Source: Anisus vortex
Lineage: Eukaryota > Mollusca > Gastropoda > Planorbidae
Reading direction: 5' to 3'
Length of the DNA stretch: 64,000 nt
Assembly: GCA_949126835.1 (NCBI GenBank)
Contig: OX421499.1
Span: 28,930,490 to 28,994,489 of the forward strand
Notes under the pieces: model-generated
What the model saw: the letters and a program-made list of their open reading frames with translations, nothing else
What the model was told of the DNA's origin: nothing
Database searches by the model: none
Program-made: the position numbers and the translations under genes
Shown here: in pieces, positions 12,101 through 23,780 of the stretch
Layout: the number at the start of each line of letters is the position of its first letter
How positions within the stretch are numbered: position 1 is the first letter of the stretch

Positions 12101-14383
12101 CCATTGACTTTTATATTAGATTTTGGGGCAGTAATTAAGTCACTATTTTGAATTCTTATATCCACCAAGCTTTGAAGTGAACCAAGCAACAGGTGAGGAA
12201 AAACCAGCTGGGGTAATGGTAGCAAATTTCCTTAGTATATTGCTCCCCTATTTAAGATTGTTATGTTATATAAAGGAGAACCTTGTTTGAGAGATATTTA
12301 TATATAATTTTTTTATCTTAACTATTTTAATCACTAATTACATACCTGTTTTTTTCATCATTTGTAAACAGCTTGATAGCTTTCATATCGCTGATGCCGC
12401 TGTTGAGGAAAAAATAAAAAACGCCTAAAACACTTATCAAAGATAGTCAGAAAATAAAATAGGAGATCTGGTGAACAAGTCAATTTCTAAATCAATGTCA
12501 GGAGATTAATAGTTTTCCGTAAGTTATCAAAGCTTTGTAAATTTTAATGCAATCTATCCCAGCAACAACTTGTTTGGTTACTAACCTTTTTAAAGGTTTC
12601 AGCTGTTCTCTTAATGAAGTAACAATAGGCTCAATCCAGTGGTGCCTAATTGGTACAGTGCGGGAAAGACTGATGTGATATTCAGGAAAAGCTTTAAAAG
12701 CTAGTGGCTCAAAGATTTTCAACAAAGAAAGAACAAATTCTTCAAATATTTTGTTCTTGTGCACTAAGGAATACAAAATAATTAATGGGTTATATATATT
12801 AATATAATTTCTTAATATTAAACAAACTGCTTTTAAGTGAAACATTAGTATATTGCTAACGTTATTTGAACAAATGTATATTTAGCATAAACTTCATTGG
12901 AGCTGTACATATATTTTATCATGGTATAGCAATTTAAAAAGTAAGTGTTGAAACTTACCAGGAAAAAATACATGTGCCGCCCAGTTTCCCGCTAAGTGAG
13001 GAAAAGATCGAATCCTGTTGTCATGTTCAGCTGGATCATCAATCCAATTGTGGCAGCGTTCATGAAACATTGTCTTCAATGAATCAGGGAGGTGCAGCTC
13101 TGGTTTATTATCACTATATGAAAAATTATAAAATAAATGATGACTAGCTGGAAATCGCCTCAGACCAATATCCTCTTCTTCAGCTCTCTTTGCCTCACAA
13201 ATAATAAGCTTTTAAATAATTGAATAAATATCATAATTTGTAATACATAATCGGGATTGATCAGCTTTGCCATAGCTTTTGAATATTTTTTTATGCTTTA
13301 TTAAATAATGTGTCTAAAGCAGTCACAGGAAGATTTAATTCTGTTATTAAATCAACTAACAATACTTTTGCAAGAGTTACATCTAAACTGTCCGTAGAGA
13401 CAGGCCGTTTGTATAAAATATTTCTAGTGGAAGGTGTTGAAAAAAAATAATTTTGTTAACTAGTTGTTTCCTTTTTCAAAGCTAGTGTGTTTATTTTACC
13501 AGCAATGTGTCATAGGCTTATATAAATTATGTCAAAGATTTCACTGTATATTCTGTATATTATAGCTAAGACTAAAACATTGCTCTCAATTTAAAACACA
13601 AAATACGTCTGTAATAATATTCTGTAATTATAATAAATAATCCTTTTCCTTTTCATCGCATTCTGTTTCATATTCATACTGTCACTTGGATACCATTTTT
13701 ATTTAAAGTTAAATTTACTATAGGCCTACTGCAAAATTGGCATTGAAAAATTACCAGTTATTATCATTGGGATGCTTTCTCTTTCTTGATGTATTCATAT
13801 TCTCTGGTATATTTATGGGTACTGATCTTGAAACAACATTTAATTTTGTAGATTGTTCAACATGAAGTCCATCTTCTTTTGTCTTTGTATCTTCTAATGT
13901 GGTTTCCTTACAGTCACTTTTAATTAAATTTGATACAATACTACTATAACATAAAGTTGCAGAATCTAGATCTTTATTACAAGAAGATGAAGGTTTCACA
14001 TGAGGAAATCTATCATCATCATTAATATTGCACAATTTGTGTTCATTACTAGCTTCTAACGAAAAAAAGTGAGTGGCGGCAGTTTTAATTGCTGAAACAT
14101 GATTGCATTCATTTCCATTTTCAGAAATGCAGCAAGAACATACGGTTTGAGTCTGATTATTTTCAAAATTGTTTACGTTTGCGTCGCTGTGGCTGTGGTG
14201 AACTTGTATTTGATTTTTTGACAGTTGATCTTTGACTTGGAAAACTGCACTTTTACCGCTGATATTTTTATAATTCAATGTCGAATAATCTCCAGATGAA
14301 GTTGGGCAATCACATTTTTCTGGGGAGCTAAACCCCCGCTCGTCATCTTCTGAGCTTTCAGAGTATGAAACTAATCTATTCAT
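9145..14383 (-). CDS. USB1: USB1, U6 snRNA 3'-5' phosphodiesterase (complete, seven exons)
   Basis: USB1 is a 2H-phosphoesterase-family exonuclease that trims the oligo-U tail of U6 snRNA in the nucleus and leaves a 2',3'-cyclic phosphate in humans. Exons on the minus strand are 14383-13755, 13113-12959, 12763-12586, 12399-12346, 10544-10439, 9645-9562 and 9264-9145; all phases join and give 441 residues plus TAG. Conserved segments include IRSFPHLAGNWAAHV, the first HxS motif in EYHISLSRTVPIRHHW (His about 291) and the second in NPSFHISIGWCIGD (His about 379). The spacing of 88 residues equals that of the human catalytic pair H120/H208. The end reads CCRAGNKLFAITL. The start MNRLVSYSESSEDDE resembles the human acidic N-terminus, which supports this ATG. 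The oddity is a Ser/Asp/Asn-rich first exon of 209 residues, against a human protein of about 265 in total. Element A begins 437 bp upstream. Confidence 0.93.
11291..11908. repeat. 41-bp minisatellite, about 15 units, in USB1 intron 4
   Basis: The unit, containing AAACCATTAGGCCTACACTA then TACACAACGACATGACTAAG, repeats about fifteen times with few changes (TGACATGAATAAG versus CGACATGACTAAG variants). The array lies in the intron between USB1 exons 4 and 5. Variants form runs: AATGACATGAATAAG in early units, and alternating AACGACATGAC/AACAACATGAC later. That pattern fits local unit duplication. Confidence 0.95.
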
Positions 14384-14689
14384 TTTACTTTGGAAGACTA
14401 TATCAATTGTTTAAGTCCTATTTCGGAACATCATTTATTCTTGATATTCGATGGACGAAGATTTGTTTATATTGCTCTTTTGTGAAAAAGTTCAAGATCC
14501 TGCAAAATAGATCTGAAAAAAAAAATATACATACCAGTAAAAAAGAAAACACACCCACTGAACTATATATTTAGGACCAAAGGCCGTTAGCAACTGGTGT
14601 AGGCCTAACCATATTATATCTATGGCGTAACTCTATGGTGTAACGTATAGGCCTACATACTTTGTTACACAACTAAATAAACCAGCAAA

Positions 14690-14805
14690 AAAAGCACCTT
14701 CGGTGTGTCGTGGGACGTGGCTGGAGCCCGGACAGAGCTTGAGAGTGTCCCTACGTTACGCCTTGAACAAAAGAGCCCTTTAGGCTCGTCCGTTTTTTTA
14801 ATGAC
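14690..14805 (+). repeat. Truncated copy of the 450-bp SINE-like repeat upstream of USB1
   Basis: Segments such as GTGTGTCGTGGGACGTGGCT, GGAGCCCGGACAGAG and GTTACGCC...AAAAGAGCC match the tail-side part of the repeat at 19608-20005, in the same orientation. It ends in a T run (14793-14799). It lies between the USB1 start codon and the left end of element A, so it is in the presumed USB1 promoter region. Confidence 0.6.
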
Positions 14806-16551
14806 ATTTTATAACTCTACCCCTTAAACATCTCCATTTGAAAGTCAAATACCGTCTATGGGGGCTAGCGCAGGCCCCATTAGTCATTAGGTTTTACCCG
14901 CACCGTACCGATTAGGGATTTTCCTAATCCCGTCCTAATGAAATTGCCGCAATGAATGCCGTATGGTTTTCTTTTAGGATTTTCTTATTACGGCAGACTT
15001 CTGAAAAGGCCGAATAGAAACATAATACCCTAAACCTCATTAGAATGTGTGAATTTAAACGTTAAGTGGCCATGTGTTTTGGAGTTACACGTATTGAAGT
15101 GCTAATAGAGACCAGTTTTATGGCGACTGTGGTTAGAAATCTAAAAGATTTTTTTCTTTCTTTTTGTGATGTTACCCATATCATTGAATAGCCTCAGGCC
15201 ATCCCGTGAAGTGGTAAGAGAAAAAAAAGTTTTATGACCGACTCAGTGGGAGTCTAAGAGTGCGAGGTTTCTTTCATGTTTCTTTCTTGTTTCATGATAC
15301 CCTGTCAATAGTTTATAATAGCTCTAGGCTATATTTGCCGTCTTCGTGTTTTTCATTAGATTTAGATCTAGTTATTTGTGTTGTTAGTTTTGAAATACAT
15401 TAGACTAGTATTGCAACCTAAATTATATAGATATCTAGTAATAAACGATATATATATTGTTGTTTATAACATTTTCATGTATTTTTAACTGTTTGATGGA
15501 ATAAACGTATTTAATTAGTTCTGTTTTTGAAGTTATAAATCGAGTTAGTTTTAGTAGGCTACCGTAGATGTTAGAAATTTAAATATCATTTTTTAAATGT
15601 TTTTTTTTAGGAATTTAAACATAATTAATAAAGTTTAAGCTAATTTTTTAGATGTTTTTTTTTTTTGTAGAATTTAAATATAGACTAGATCTAATCTAGA
15701 CCTAGACATTAATAAAAAAATAAATTGTATATTTAAGTTAAAAAAAAAAAATTTCTTTATTATGAATAGATCTAGATCAAGATCTACCGAGTAAAATGAA
15801 TACAAATATTTTTTTTTGTACTTTCATTTGAGTTTCATTAAAAATATTAAAATAATTAAACAAAAAATTCAATACCAGGTAGGTTGATTTAAACATCTAA
15901 TGTCTTCAATTTTTTATTATTAATTTTACATTTTTTTCAAGATTTTATTGTATATATGGAATAACCCAATTGAGATTAGGTCTTAATATGGCCTTCAAAA
16001 CGCATAAATGGACTCGATTAGGTTTTCCCCTAATGTTGCCCTAATGGTTTCAACCCGCGTTTACCTGCAAAAAAAAAAAAAATTGCCGACATATTACGGC
16101 CATCTTGGAATAATTTCTAACTAGAAACCTAATTGCTCTTGAGATGACAGACTTCAATAGAATGTGTGAATTTAAATGTTAAGTGGCAATGTGGTTTGGA
16201 CATTGAGATAGACACGTTGAAGCGATAAAAAGAGTTTTATGACCTTTGGTCAGTAGATCTAAGAGTCAGTAAGAGATTAGTTTCTTGCATTTGTAGTCAA
16301 AGTTTTTAGTGTTTATTTTTATCTTACAGCCAATGAAAGAACTCGATGGTGTACGTAGCGCGCCATTTTGTAGTTAAAGATGATGAAAGGCTCTGTTTCT
16401 TGATTCACAATTGTTCTAATTCTCTTGTTACTCTTGACTTGTTTTCTTCGAACCGAAGGATTACATTGTTTTTCTATGAATTCTATTATATAATAGGTAA
16501 GCTCATATGCCATGAGGCCAACCGAATTGTTGAATAGACCTATAATTATCC

Positions 16552-18520
16552 GGTAAAATCCAACGATAGAGTCGCACTGCTCGCGACGCCATGTTGTTAG
16601 TGTAAACAAGAAAAAACATGACAAACAAAGTGAAGCCAAAATTAATTTTTTAGAAGCCAAAATCGGATTTCGGGAAAATATAGATAATAGTTAGGAAAGT
16701 TTAGTAAAATTGTTTTGAATCATTTTGAACAGTTGAAAACTATTTCTATTTCCTAAGTAAATATTTGTTAGTTTAAAACTGACGCATTATTTACTTTTTT
16801 CTTTATTTGTTTGACCCTGAGTGTGGTTTGCAGATAAATGTACATCATTTTAATAAAAATAATTTTTTAAAGTAAAAAAAGTGATTTTTGGTACATGTTT
16901 AGGCCTATAACGAAATAATTTTTACTACATCATCTCCATTATTATTCACAGAAGTATAACTTGTTCACATAATTATAATCTGTAATGTATAAGATACGAT
17001 AATTGTAGGGCTACGGGGAAAAAAAGACTTTCTTGTCATTTTCTTTAAATGTATCAAATGTTTACTTATCAAAGGTCTACATTTTTCAATTTTGTTATAA
17101 ACATTTGTATTTTGTTATCACATAAGGGAAAAGCATAAAGTTTAGCTGAGCATTGTAACATTTTGTATTGTGTTGAATTTCTAAATTAGAATCGTATGTA
17201 TTAAATTGTAGGCCTACTTCATGACTCCATGCATTGTAATATTTGGATTTAACACAGATATATAGCCTATCCGGTTGATTCAAATATTAAGACAGTGATC
17301 GGGGTCAGCAGATGTCAATTGTCTTTTGTTACAATACACCGGAGACCAGAGCACCTGACCGAGGAGAGCGGGGAGTGTATTTGTGTGTATTGTGTGTCTG
17401 TGTGGTGGTATGAATGGACTGACAGAAAAGATTTAAAAAAAATTGTAGGCTACGTGTCAGTTCTCTAAATTTTTTCATAGGAAGTATAGCAGGGGTCAAT
17501 GGAGGGAGGGTCATTGGGTTTTTGGTGGAATCGAAAGAGGCTCTAGAAAATGTTTCATGGTTGAAGTGGCAGACAGGAGCGCAGAAACTCTGACTGCTCT
17601 CATCCAACAACATATTTTGCCAGGTACCCATATTATTTCTGACGGCTGGGCTATATAACCTCTATTAGAAAAAGACTGCAATATCATCGCGTTTTAAACT
17701 TGTACATCTTTAAGAAAGTTATAGATACAAAGTCAAAACTATAGGCACATGAGCAGTGACTACTAGTACATCCACCCATATGCCCATTTAATTTTTACAT
17801 AAACTAGTTTAGGCAAAATCGAATCCGATAGGGACATACCGTTTTTTGCTATATAACCTCTATTAGAAATGTCAACGTGTTTTAAATTTGTACATCTTTA
17901 AGAAAGTTATAGATACAAAGTCAAAACGTTAGGCACACAAGCAGTGACTACTAGTACATCCACCCATATGCCCATTTAATTTTTACATAAACTAGTTTAG
18001 GCAAAAACGTATCCGATAGGGACATACCGTTTTTTTGCTATATAACCTCTTTTAGAAAAAGACTGCAATATCATCGCGTTTTAAACTTGTACATCTTTAA
18101 GAAAGTTATAGATACAAAGTCAAAACTTTAGGCACACGAGCAGTGACTACTAGTACATCCACCCATATGCCCATTTAATTTTTACATAAACTAGTTTAGG
18201 CAAAATCGTATCCGATAGGGACATACCGTTTTTTGCTATATAACCTCTATTAGAAATAAACGGCAATGTCATCGGGTTTTAAACTTAAAGTCTTAAATAT
18301 TATAATTTATTTTAAATAACATTAACAACCATACAAATTTATAATCGAGGATCTAGTTTTATAACATACAAGAGCTATTGTAATTAGTTTCACCTCTTCG
18401 AATAACATATTACAACACTGTGGCAAGCGTGGGCCAAACTGGCAACTACCTGGCAAACCGGCTTATTGACATTAACAACATGGCGTCGCGAGCGGTGCGA
18501 CTCTATCGTTGGATTTTACC
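16552..18520. mobile_element. 1.97-kb TIR transposon nested in copy A, with 8-bp TSD
   Basis: The element starts GGTAAAATCCAACGATAGAG, and the same sequence, inverted, closes it. About 51 bp of terminal repeat are shared with two mismatches. The target duplication AATTATCC is perfect at 16544-16551 and 18521-18528, and copy B holds the unoccupied site once (44524-44531, inverted). GG ends with an 8-bp duplication fit the Merlin superfamily; MULE- or hAT-like origin is also possible. No transposase is seen. A 100-codon minus-strand frame (17631-17329) has no recognised motif. The interior carries the tandem array at 17650-18290. Confidence 0.85.
17650..18290. repeat. About 195-bp tandem repeat inside the nested TIR element
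   Basis: The unit begins GCTATATAACCTCTATTAGA and recurs at 17650, 17848, 18037 and, partial, 18235 (periods 198, 189 and 198). It includes GAAAGTTATAGATACAAAGT and a GGGACATACCGTTTTTT end. Expansion inside a non-autonomous element is the simplest reading. Confidence 0.9.
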
Positions 18521-18531
18521 AATTATCCTAT

Positions 18532-18825
18532 ATAGACGTCTATTCTATAGGCCCTACTATGTTAATGTTTTAATTAATAAAATAAGTTATAATACATTAT
18601 CATTAAACTATAATTAATTATATTTATTATATAGATCTAGACTAGATTATTAATATTACCATTTAGTTTTTCATTAGACGTCTATTCTATTAATTCTATA
18701 GGCCCTACTATGTTAATGTTAATAAAATAAGTTAATACATTATCATTAAACTATAATTAATTATATTTATTATATAGATCTAGATCTAGACTAGATTATT
18801 AATATTACCATTTAGTTTTTCATTT
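18532..18825. repeat. Tandem duplication of about 145-150 bp in copy A
   Basis: A segment from GACGTCTATTCTATAGGCCC to AATATTACCATTTAGTTTTT occurs twice in a row, at about 18534-18672 and 18676-18822. Copy B has it once (about 44380-44520), so the duplication arose after the two copies separated. Confidence 0.75.
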
Positions 18826-19294
18826 ATCTTAATAAATCTTATACACTTATAGGTAGGTAACTTATAGCCTACATTATGATTATTACAGACGCTCCTTCTA
18901 TAAAGAAGATTATTGCGTCCTATTCTATTTTAAATTTATTTTATTTTATTTATTCCAAATCTAGTCTAGATTTCTAGGTCTAACATAATTAGATAGTCTT
19001 GTCTATTTCAGGCTTAAATTAAATTGTAAACCTTCATATAAATTAATCAATATAGTATAGGCCTAGTTTATATATATGGTTATATGGTTACTAGTGGTTA
19101 TGCCCGTCAAAATGACGGAGAAACGAACGACTACAATATTACAATATTAGTTAAGTTAAGTTAATATTAATGTTAAGAGAGAAAGAAAAGAGACTATTAA
19201 AATGAACGTTTCTTTTCGGTATTTAGTTTTTGTTCTCTTTAATTGTTTCTGACCCTGGCATATGCATAATAATTGTTACTGTCAAGCGTCTGAT

Positions 19295-19548
19295 ATTATA
19301 ACGTAGCAAACAGTTGTGTTGACTTGACTTGTTATTAAAAATAGCCTATTAAATTAACAATAATATACTATCTAAAAGAAAAAAAACCCACAATACCAAA
19401 CAATAAAAGGTAAATAATAAAAAAAGCGTAGAAAATAATATTTCAATACAATACAAACTAAAGTGATAACGATTTTTTCGGTATTTAATTTTTGTTCTTG
19501 CTTATTGTATTAATAAAACAGTGTTGAGAATGTTTCTTTCGGTATTTA
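19295..19548. repeat. Left copy of a direct repeat flanking a SINE-like unit
   Basis: This segment, from AGTTGTGTTGACTTGACTTG to TTTCTTTCGGTATTTAGTTT, recurs at about 20018-20265 with scattered differences. The two copies bracket the repeat at 19608-20005. They may be decayed LTRs or an internal duplication; I cannot tell which. Confidence 0.6.
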
Positions 19549-19607
19549 GTTTTTGTTATTTTTTTTTTGTTTCTGGTCGACCTGAACCTGACATATGCAT
19601 AAGAATT

Positions 19608-20005
19608 GTGGCCTCAAGGACTGGCGTAGTGTGTAAACCGCCGATACATTCCCATTAAGAATACACTGGCGGGCGAACGCATGGGGCACAGGGGGAGGAA
19701 GCAATGGACGCTGCAATCCCGTCTCGAGAACCACCCGGTGCCTGGATGCATGTACCTATAGTATAGGATTTGTGCTACCGGGTGACAGTGCAGGTATATA
19801 GGGGCGAGCCACTACGATAATGATCCTTAGGGGAACCGCAGTGAACGATCGCTGGGCTGCGGAAACCTTCCCCGTTACACGGCACGCCACGCCTTGGGCG
19901 TGTCGTTGGGTGGCTGGAGCCTGGACAGAGATTGCTCAATCCTAAGCGTTACGCCCTGGACACAAGAGCCGAAAGGCTAGTCCGGGTTATTTAAAGAGAC
20001 TTTTA
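19608..20005 (+). mobile_element. Copy of the 450-bp SINE-like repeat
   Basis: It is the inverted counterpart of 500-951, sharing GTGTAAACCGCCGATACATT, GAACCACCCGGTGCCTGGAT, ACACGGCACGCCACGCC and a tail that reads CCGGGTT, then AAAGAGACTTTT. It keeps the internal hairpin (ACGGCACGCC / GGGCGTGTCG). It lies inside the 19091-20956 insertion. Confidence 0.65.
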
Positions 20006-20017
20006 AATTCGATATTA

Positions 20018-20265
20018 AAATGTAGCGAACAGTTGTGTTGACTTGACTTGTTATTAATTATATTAAATTAAAAATAATATACAATCTGAAAGAAAAAAAA
20101 CATAAATACAAAACTATAAAAAAGGTAAAAAATATTTAAAAAAAATAGAAAATAATATTTCAATGAAATAAAAACTCAAGTGAGAAAGATTTTTTCGGTA
20201 TTTAATTTTTGTTCTTGCTTATTGTATCAATAAAACAGTATTGATAATGTTTCTTTCGGTATTTA
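20018..20265. repeat. Right copy of the direct repeat flanking a SINE-like unit
   Basis: It matches 19295-19548, including TGTTGACTTGACTTGTTATT and TTTTTCGGTATTTAATTTTT, with small indels in the A-rich middle. Confidence 0.6.
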
Positions 20266-21396
20266 GTTTCGGTATTTATTTTATATTTATATTGTTGCTG
20301 TCAATCTTATGGTACCCGGTATTTGAAAGTAATCATTTATAAGCCTAACTTGTTTTTTTATAATTCGTATCATTTAATTTATAGGGTGTATAAAGTCGCC
20401 TTTTAAAGGATATTCTCCAATAACAACGTAAATCCATTAAATAATTAAAACATTTGGTTACTTTTACTTAAAAGGATAATGCAAACATCAATAATGAAAA
20501 AATAATTTCATAGACATTACGTCATACGCTAGTATTTTGTTTAAAGTAAACCATTGAAACTCTCTAAGCCAAATTGCAGTGCGTAGCTTTTAAAAAAGGT
20601 CTCGCCACATTAAAAAAACAACAGTAGAATTGGGAAAACCCGGAAAGACCCTCGCGTTCAACATAGTGAATGTCGCGTTCAATATAGTAAATGAACGGAA
20701 ATGGCCATTTGCTATGTACCGTTATATTTATTTGCATAGATGGATATGACATTTTGGATTTTTTAAATCAACACATTTATGATTATAAGTGATAAAATAA
20801 AATTATCTTTTGGAGGACGTTTCCAATTTATACATTTAATTTTTGGCCCGAATAGTCAAACGGCTTAGGAGCCTATAGCGAACAAACATATATATAAATA
20901 TATATATATATATACAAACATATAAACAAACTCACGGTAATTATATATGTTGATGATATAGTATTAAGTATAGGAGTATAGGAATATATATAGGCTATAT
21001 AGGATATTGATAGGCTAGCCTATAATTTAGTATTATAATAGGATAGGCCTACTATAGCCTAACTATAATATATTAATATTTTTCTTTTATATAACCTCTA
21101 TACTTCTATACTATATAGCCTACTATACTATAGGTATAGGCCATAGGTCTATATAATTATATAGCGGAATATAGCCTACTATAGATCTAGGCCTATATCA
21201 TAAATAATCATATAGTCTATAGTGTATAGTCTATTAAACTCGAATCATTGCAGGAAAATAAGAACAGTTTATAAAGCTGAATCATGAATTGCATAGGGCC
21301 TATGGCCTGCTTATAATACTAGTCTAGTATTTAATTAACTATGTAAGAACTAATTAAATTAATAATCCTTTTTTTTTATTTAAACAATTTTTTCAG

Positions 21397-23780
21397 TCTT
21401 ACGCTCAGTTATCGGTTGGACAATGGTGTGAAGATACAAGACAGCAGATGACCACTTAAACACAAGAAGTCGAGTAAGTCACATTAGCCAAATAGTATGC
21501 CTACTAGTCTACGCAGATATCATTATAAATAACTTGTAGGACTTATAGGCTATACTATATAATAGGACTATATATATTAATCAACATGTCCATAATATTA
21601 ATATTGAACTATCCTACTATTTGTTGTTAGTTATATGACAAGGTCAATATGATTAGACCTTATACTGCTTTGTTATAGCCTATAGTCTTAGTTTATATTT
21701 ATAGGATTATAGGCCCTACTAATTATAATGTGACACTATGACTATTGTTATGTAGGCTTTTTTTATTTGTATTTTAATTAAAAGTTAACAGGAATTATTT
21801 TTTTCAGTCTGAAGTTGGAAGCTGTGGAGTGGTAGTGTGGAGTAGAGTCGAGTCAAAAGTTCAACAGTCTTCTTTTAGGCTGCACCCTGGCCTACAACTA
21901 TTAGATAACATTCATGCAGTCATCTGATAGAGTTGATTTTTTAATAAAGAGGTGAGTAAGTACCATGTGAATAAAAGATCAATATAGTGTATAGTATTAC
22001 TAAATATTAGTAGTATAAATAGATTAATTGTTACTTCTATTAACCTTAAATTTAGTCTAAAAAATAACTTACTAAAGGACTAATATGCCTACTTAAATAA
22101 AATTTAAATAGATATGGGCCTAGTGTAAAAATAAATACAATATATATATATATATTATACATAGGCCCATATCATGATATTTAAATAGTGTATTTATATT
22201 TAAAATATTAACTTATTGGACTTGATTGACTTGAACTGAGGAATTTGTGTAATCCAAGTTTGGCCTATTAATCTTTTTTAAATTTCATAAATATGTTTTG
22301 ATTATAGTTAAAGGCCCATGCTTTATTATTTCATCAGTCAAGGCATCATTAAGGATTCAGTGTTAAATTATTTTCTTTCAGAATCTCATGCTGGAAGGTC
22401 TTAGTCTATGCCACTCTATACAGATGATATGGAAATAGATGATATAATAAGCGGGTGAGTAAATTATTTGTAAAGTAATAAGTCGAGTTAAAACTAGGCA
22501 TCTAGGTGCATATACTTGTTAGACTTGTTTAACCATAGGTTTCAACCAAAGTGTAGTTCTAATAATTTTAATAATATAATGCTTGAAAACATAATTTAAT
22601 AAAACTTAGGGGAAGGTAAGGCCAAGGAGAAATTTTTTTCAATCTGTAAGCTACTAAACCTCACTAAAATGTGCATATTGACTTGTGTTATACTTTATTT
22701 TCAAAGCTAAATAAGTCTCAAGTCAGTTGAAACTAGGCATCTAGGTATTGATTTTGTCATACTTTTCTTTTAAAACTGATTATCATATTCATGCCTTTTA
22801 TTCATAACAACCAAAAGAAAAATTCAATTTATTAATGTAATGTCACATGCTATGAAAGCCGAAATTGTGCTGTTTATTCTGCAACAGTGATAACTCGTAT
22901 TTAAATTTAAAATAAATTGCTTGCAAACAGTTGTTGCTTTTAAAACTGATAATTGGATCTGTTTATCCTTGTTAACATTGTTTTTTTTACTTGAAAAACT
23001 TGTTATAATTCAAATTTCACTTCTATTTTCAGATGAAGCTTGAACTGCAGTCTACTTATGATGAATGGAGACTGATTTGTGGGCTATGATTAGTATATCA
23101 TCCAGGCAATAAAATTAGTTATTGATGAGCCAGTGCCAGGTGTGAACATTTAGGGAAAGCAGTACTCATCAATTAACCAAACTACAGTTACAAAAAAGCC
23201 CAAGAGGACCCAATAGATCAGCATCTGACATTTTTATGTACCTGGAGATTTTATGAAATATGGACTATTGTACAAACACTATAACCAAGACCACATCCAG
23301 TTGATTTTGACTTATACAATTTGCAAATAATGCATTTGCTAAGTTGCCTGACAAGACAGGTCCTTCCACAACCATAGTGTACTTTATTCACAATTCATTT
23401 GAGCATGGACAATTCTATGGCTGGATTTAATAGAACCTGTGTGCATTTGGCAGTATATACAAACGTTCTCTACTAGGATATTAAGATGTGTTATCCACCA
23501 GACAGTGCTAATTAAAGATTTCTGTAGGATTACATAATGGCTGATGAATGGACCATGATATACTTAGAAAACTTTCACATGTGTGCTTGCCTTGACTTAT
23601 TTATAGCCCATAGTATGAGCAGATCAGTTTAATTTTTCCTGTGGAAGTAGTGTGTGGTTGAATATTCATGGATTTATTCTTTGTATGCAAAAAAATATAC
23701 CCAGTATTCTAAATGGCTCATATTTATTAATTATGAAAGTTGCTTTTGAAAATAATAAATCTTTTGGTTAAACTAAGTAC
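21397..23780 (+). ncRNA. Candidate spliced non-coding transcript carried by element A (and B)
   Basis: Four intervals have canonical boundaries: 21397-21473 (TTTTTTCAG acceptor, GTAAGT donor), 21808-21951 (TTTTTTTCAG, GTGAGTAAGT), 22382-22454 (CTTTCAG, GTGAGTAAA) and 23033 to about 23780 (TATTTTCAG, with AATAAA near 23755). All four acceptors and three donors are preserved in copy B on the opposite strand (donors near 42314, 41831 and 41332; last acceptor near 40751). The first exon is closed in all three frames. The longest run I find is about 40 codons in the second exon, and a short frame in exon 3 meets TGA at the junction. It is therefore read as a non-coding or dead transcript. Transcription is inferred, not shown. 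Confidence 0.4.

Larger units (their letters stand above)
19091..20956. mobile_element. 1.87-kb insertion in copy A, absent from copy B
   Basis: Copy A reads ...TATATGGTTA then foreign sequence from 19091 and resumes TATAGTATTAAGTATAGG at 20957. Copy B runs straight through the same junction near 44100. The insert starts CTAGTGGTTATGCCCGTC. No inverted ends or clean target duplication are visible because the site is TATA-rich. It contains the SINE-like repeat at 19608-20005 flanked by a direct duplication, and no supported coding sequence. Confidence 0.65.

Noticed and set aside
16319..16660. A 113-codon minus-strand frame across the left end of the nested TIR element
   Set aside because: It spans the junction of element A and the insertion at 16552; copy B has only part of it, so the full frame is accidental.
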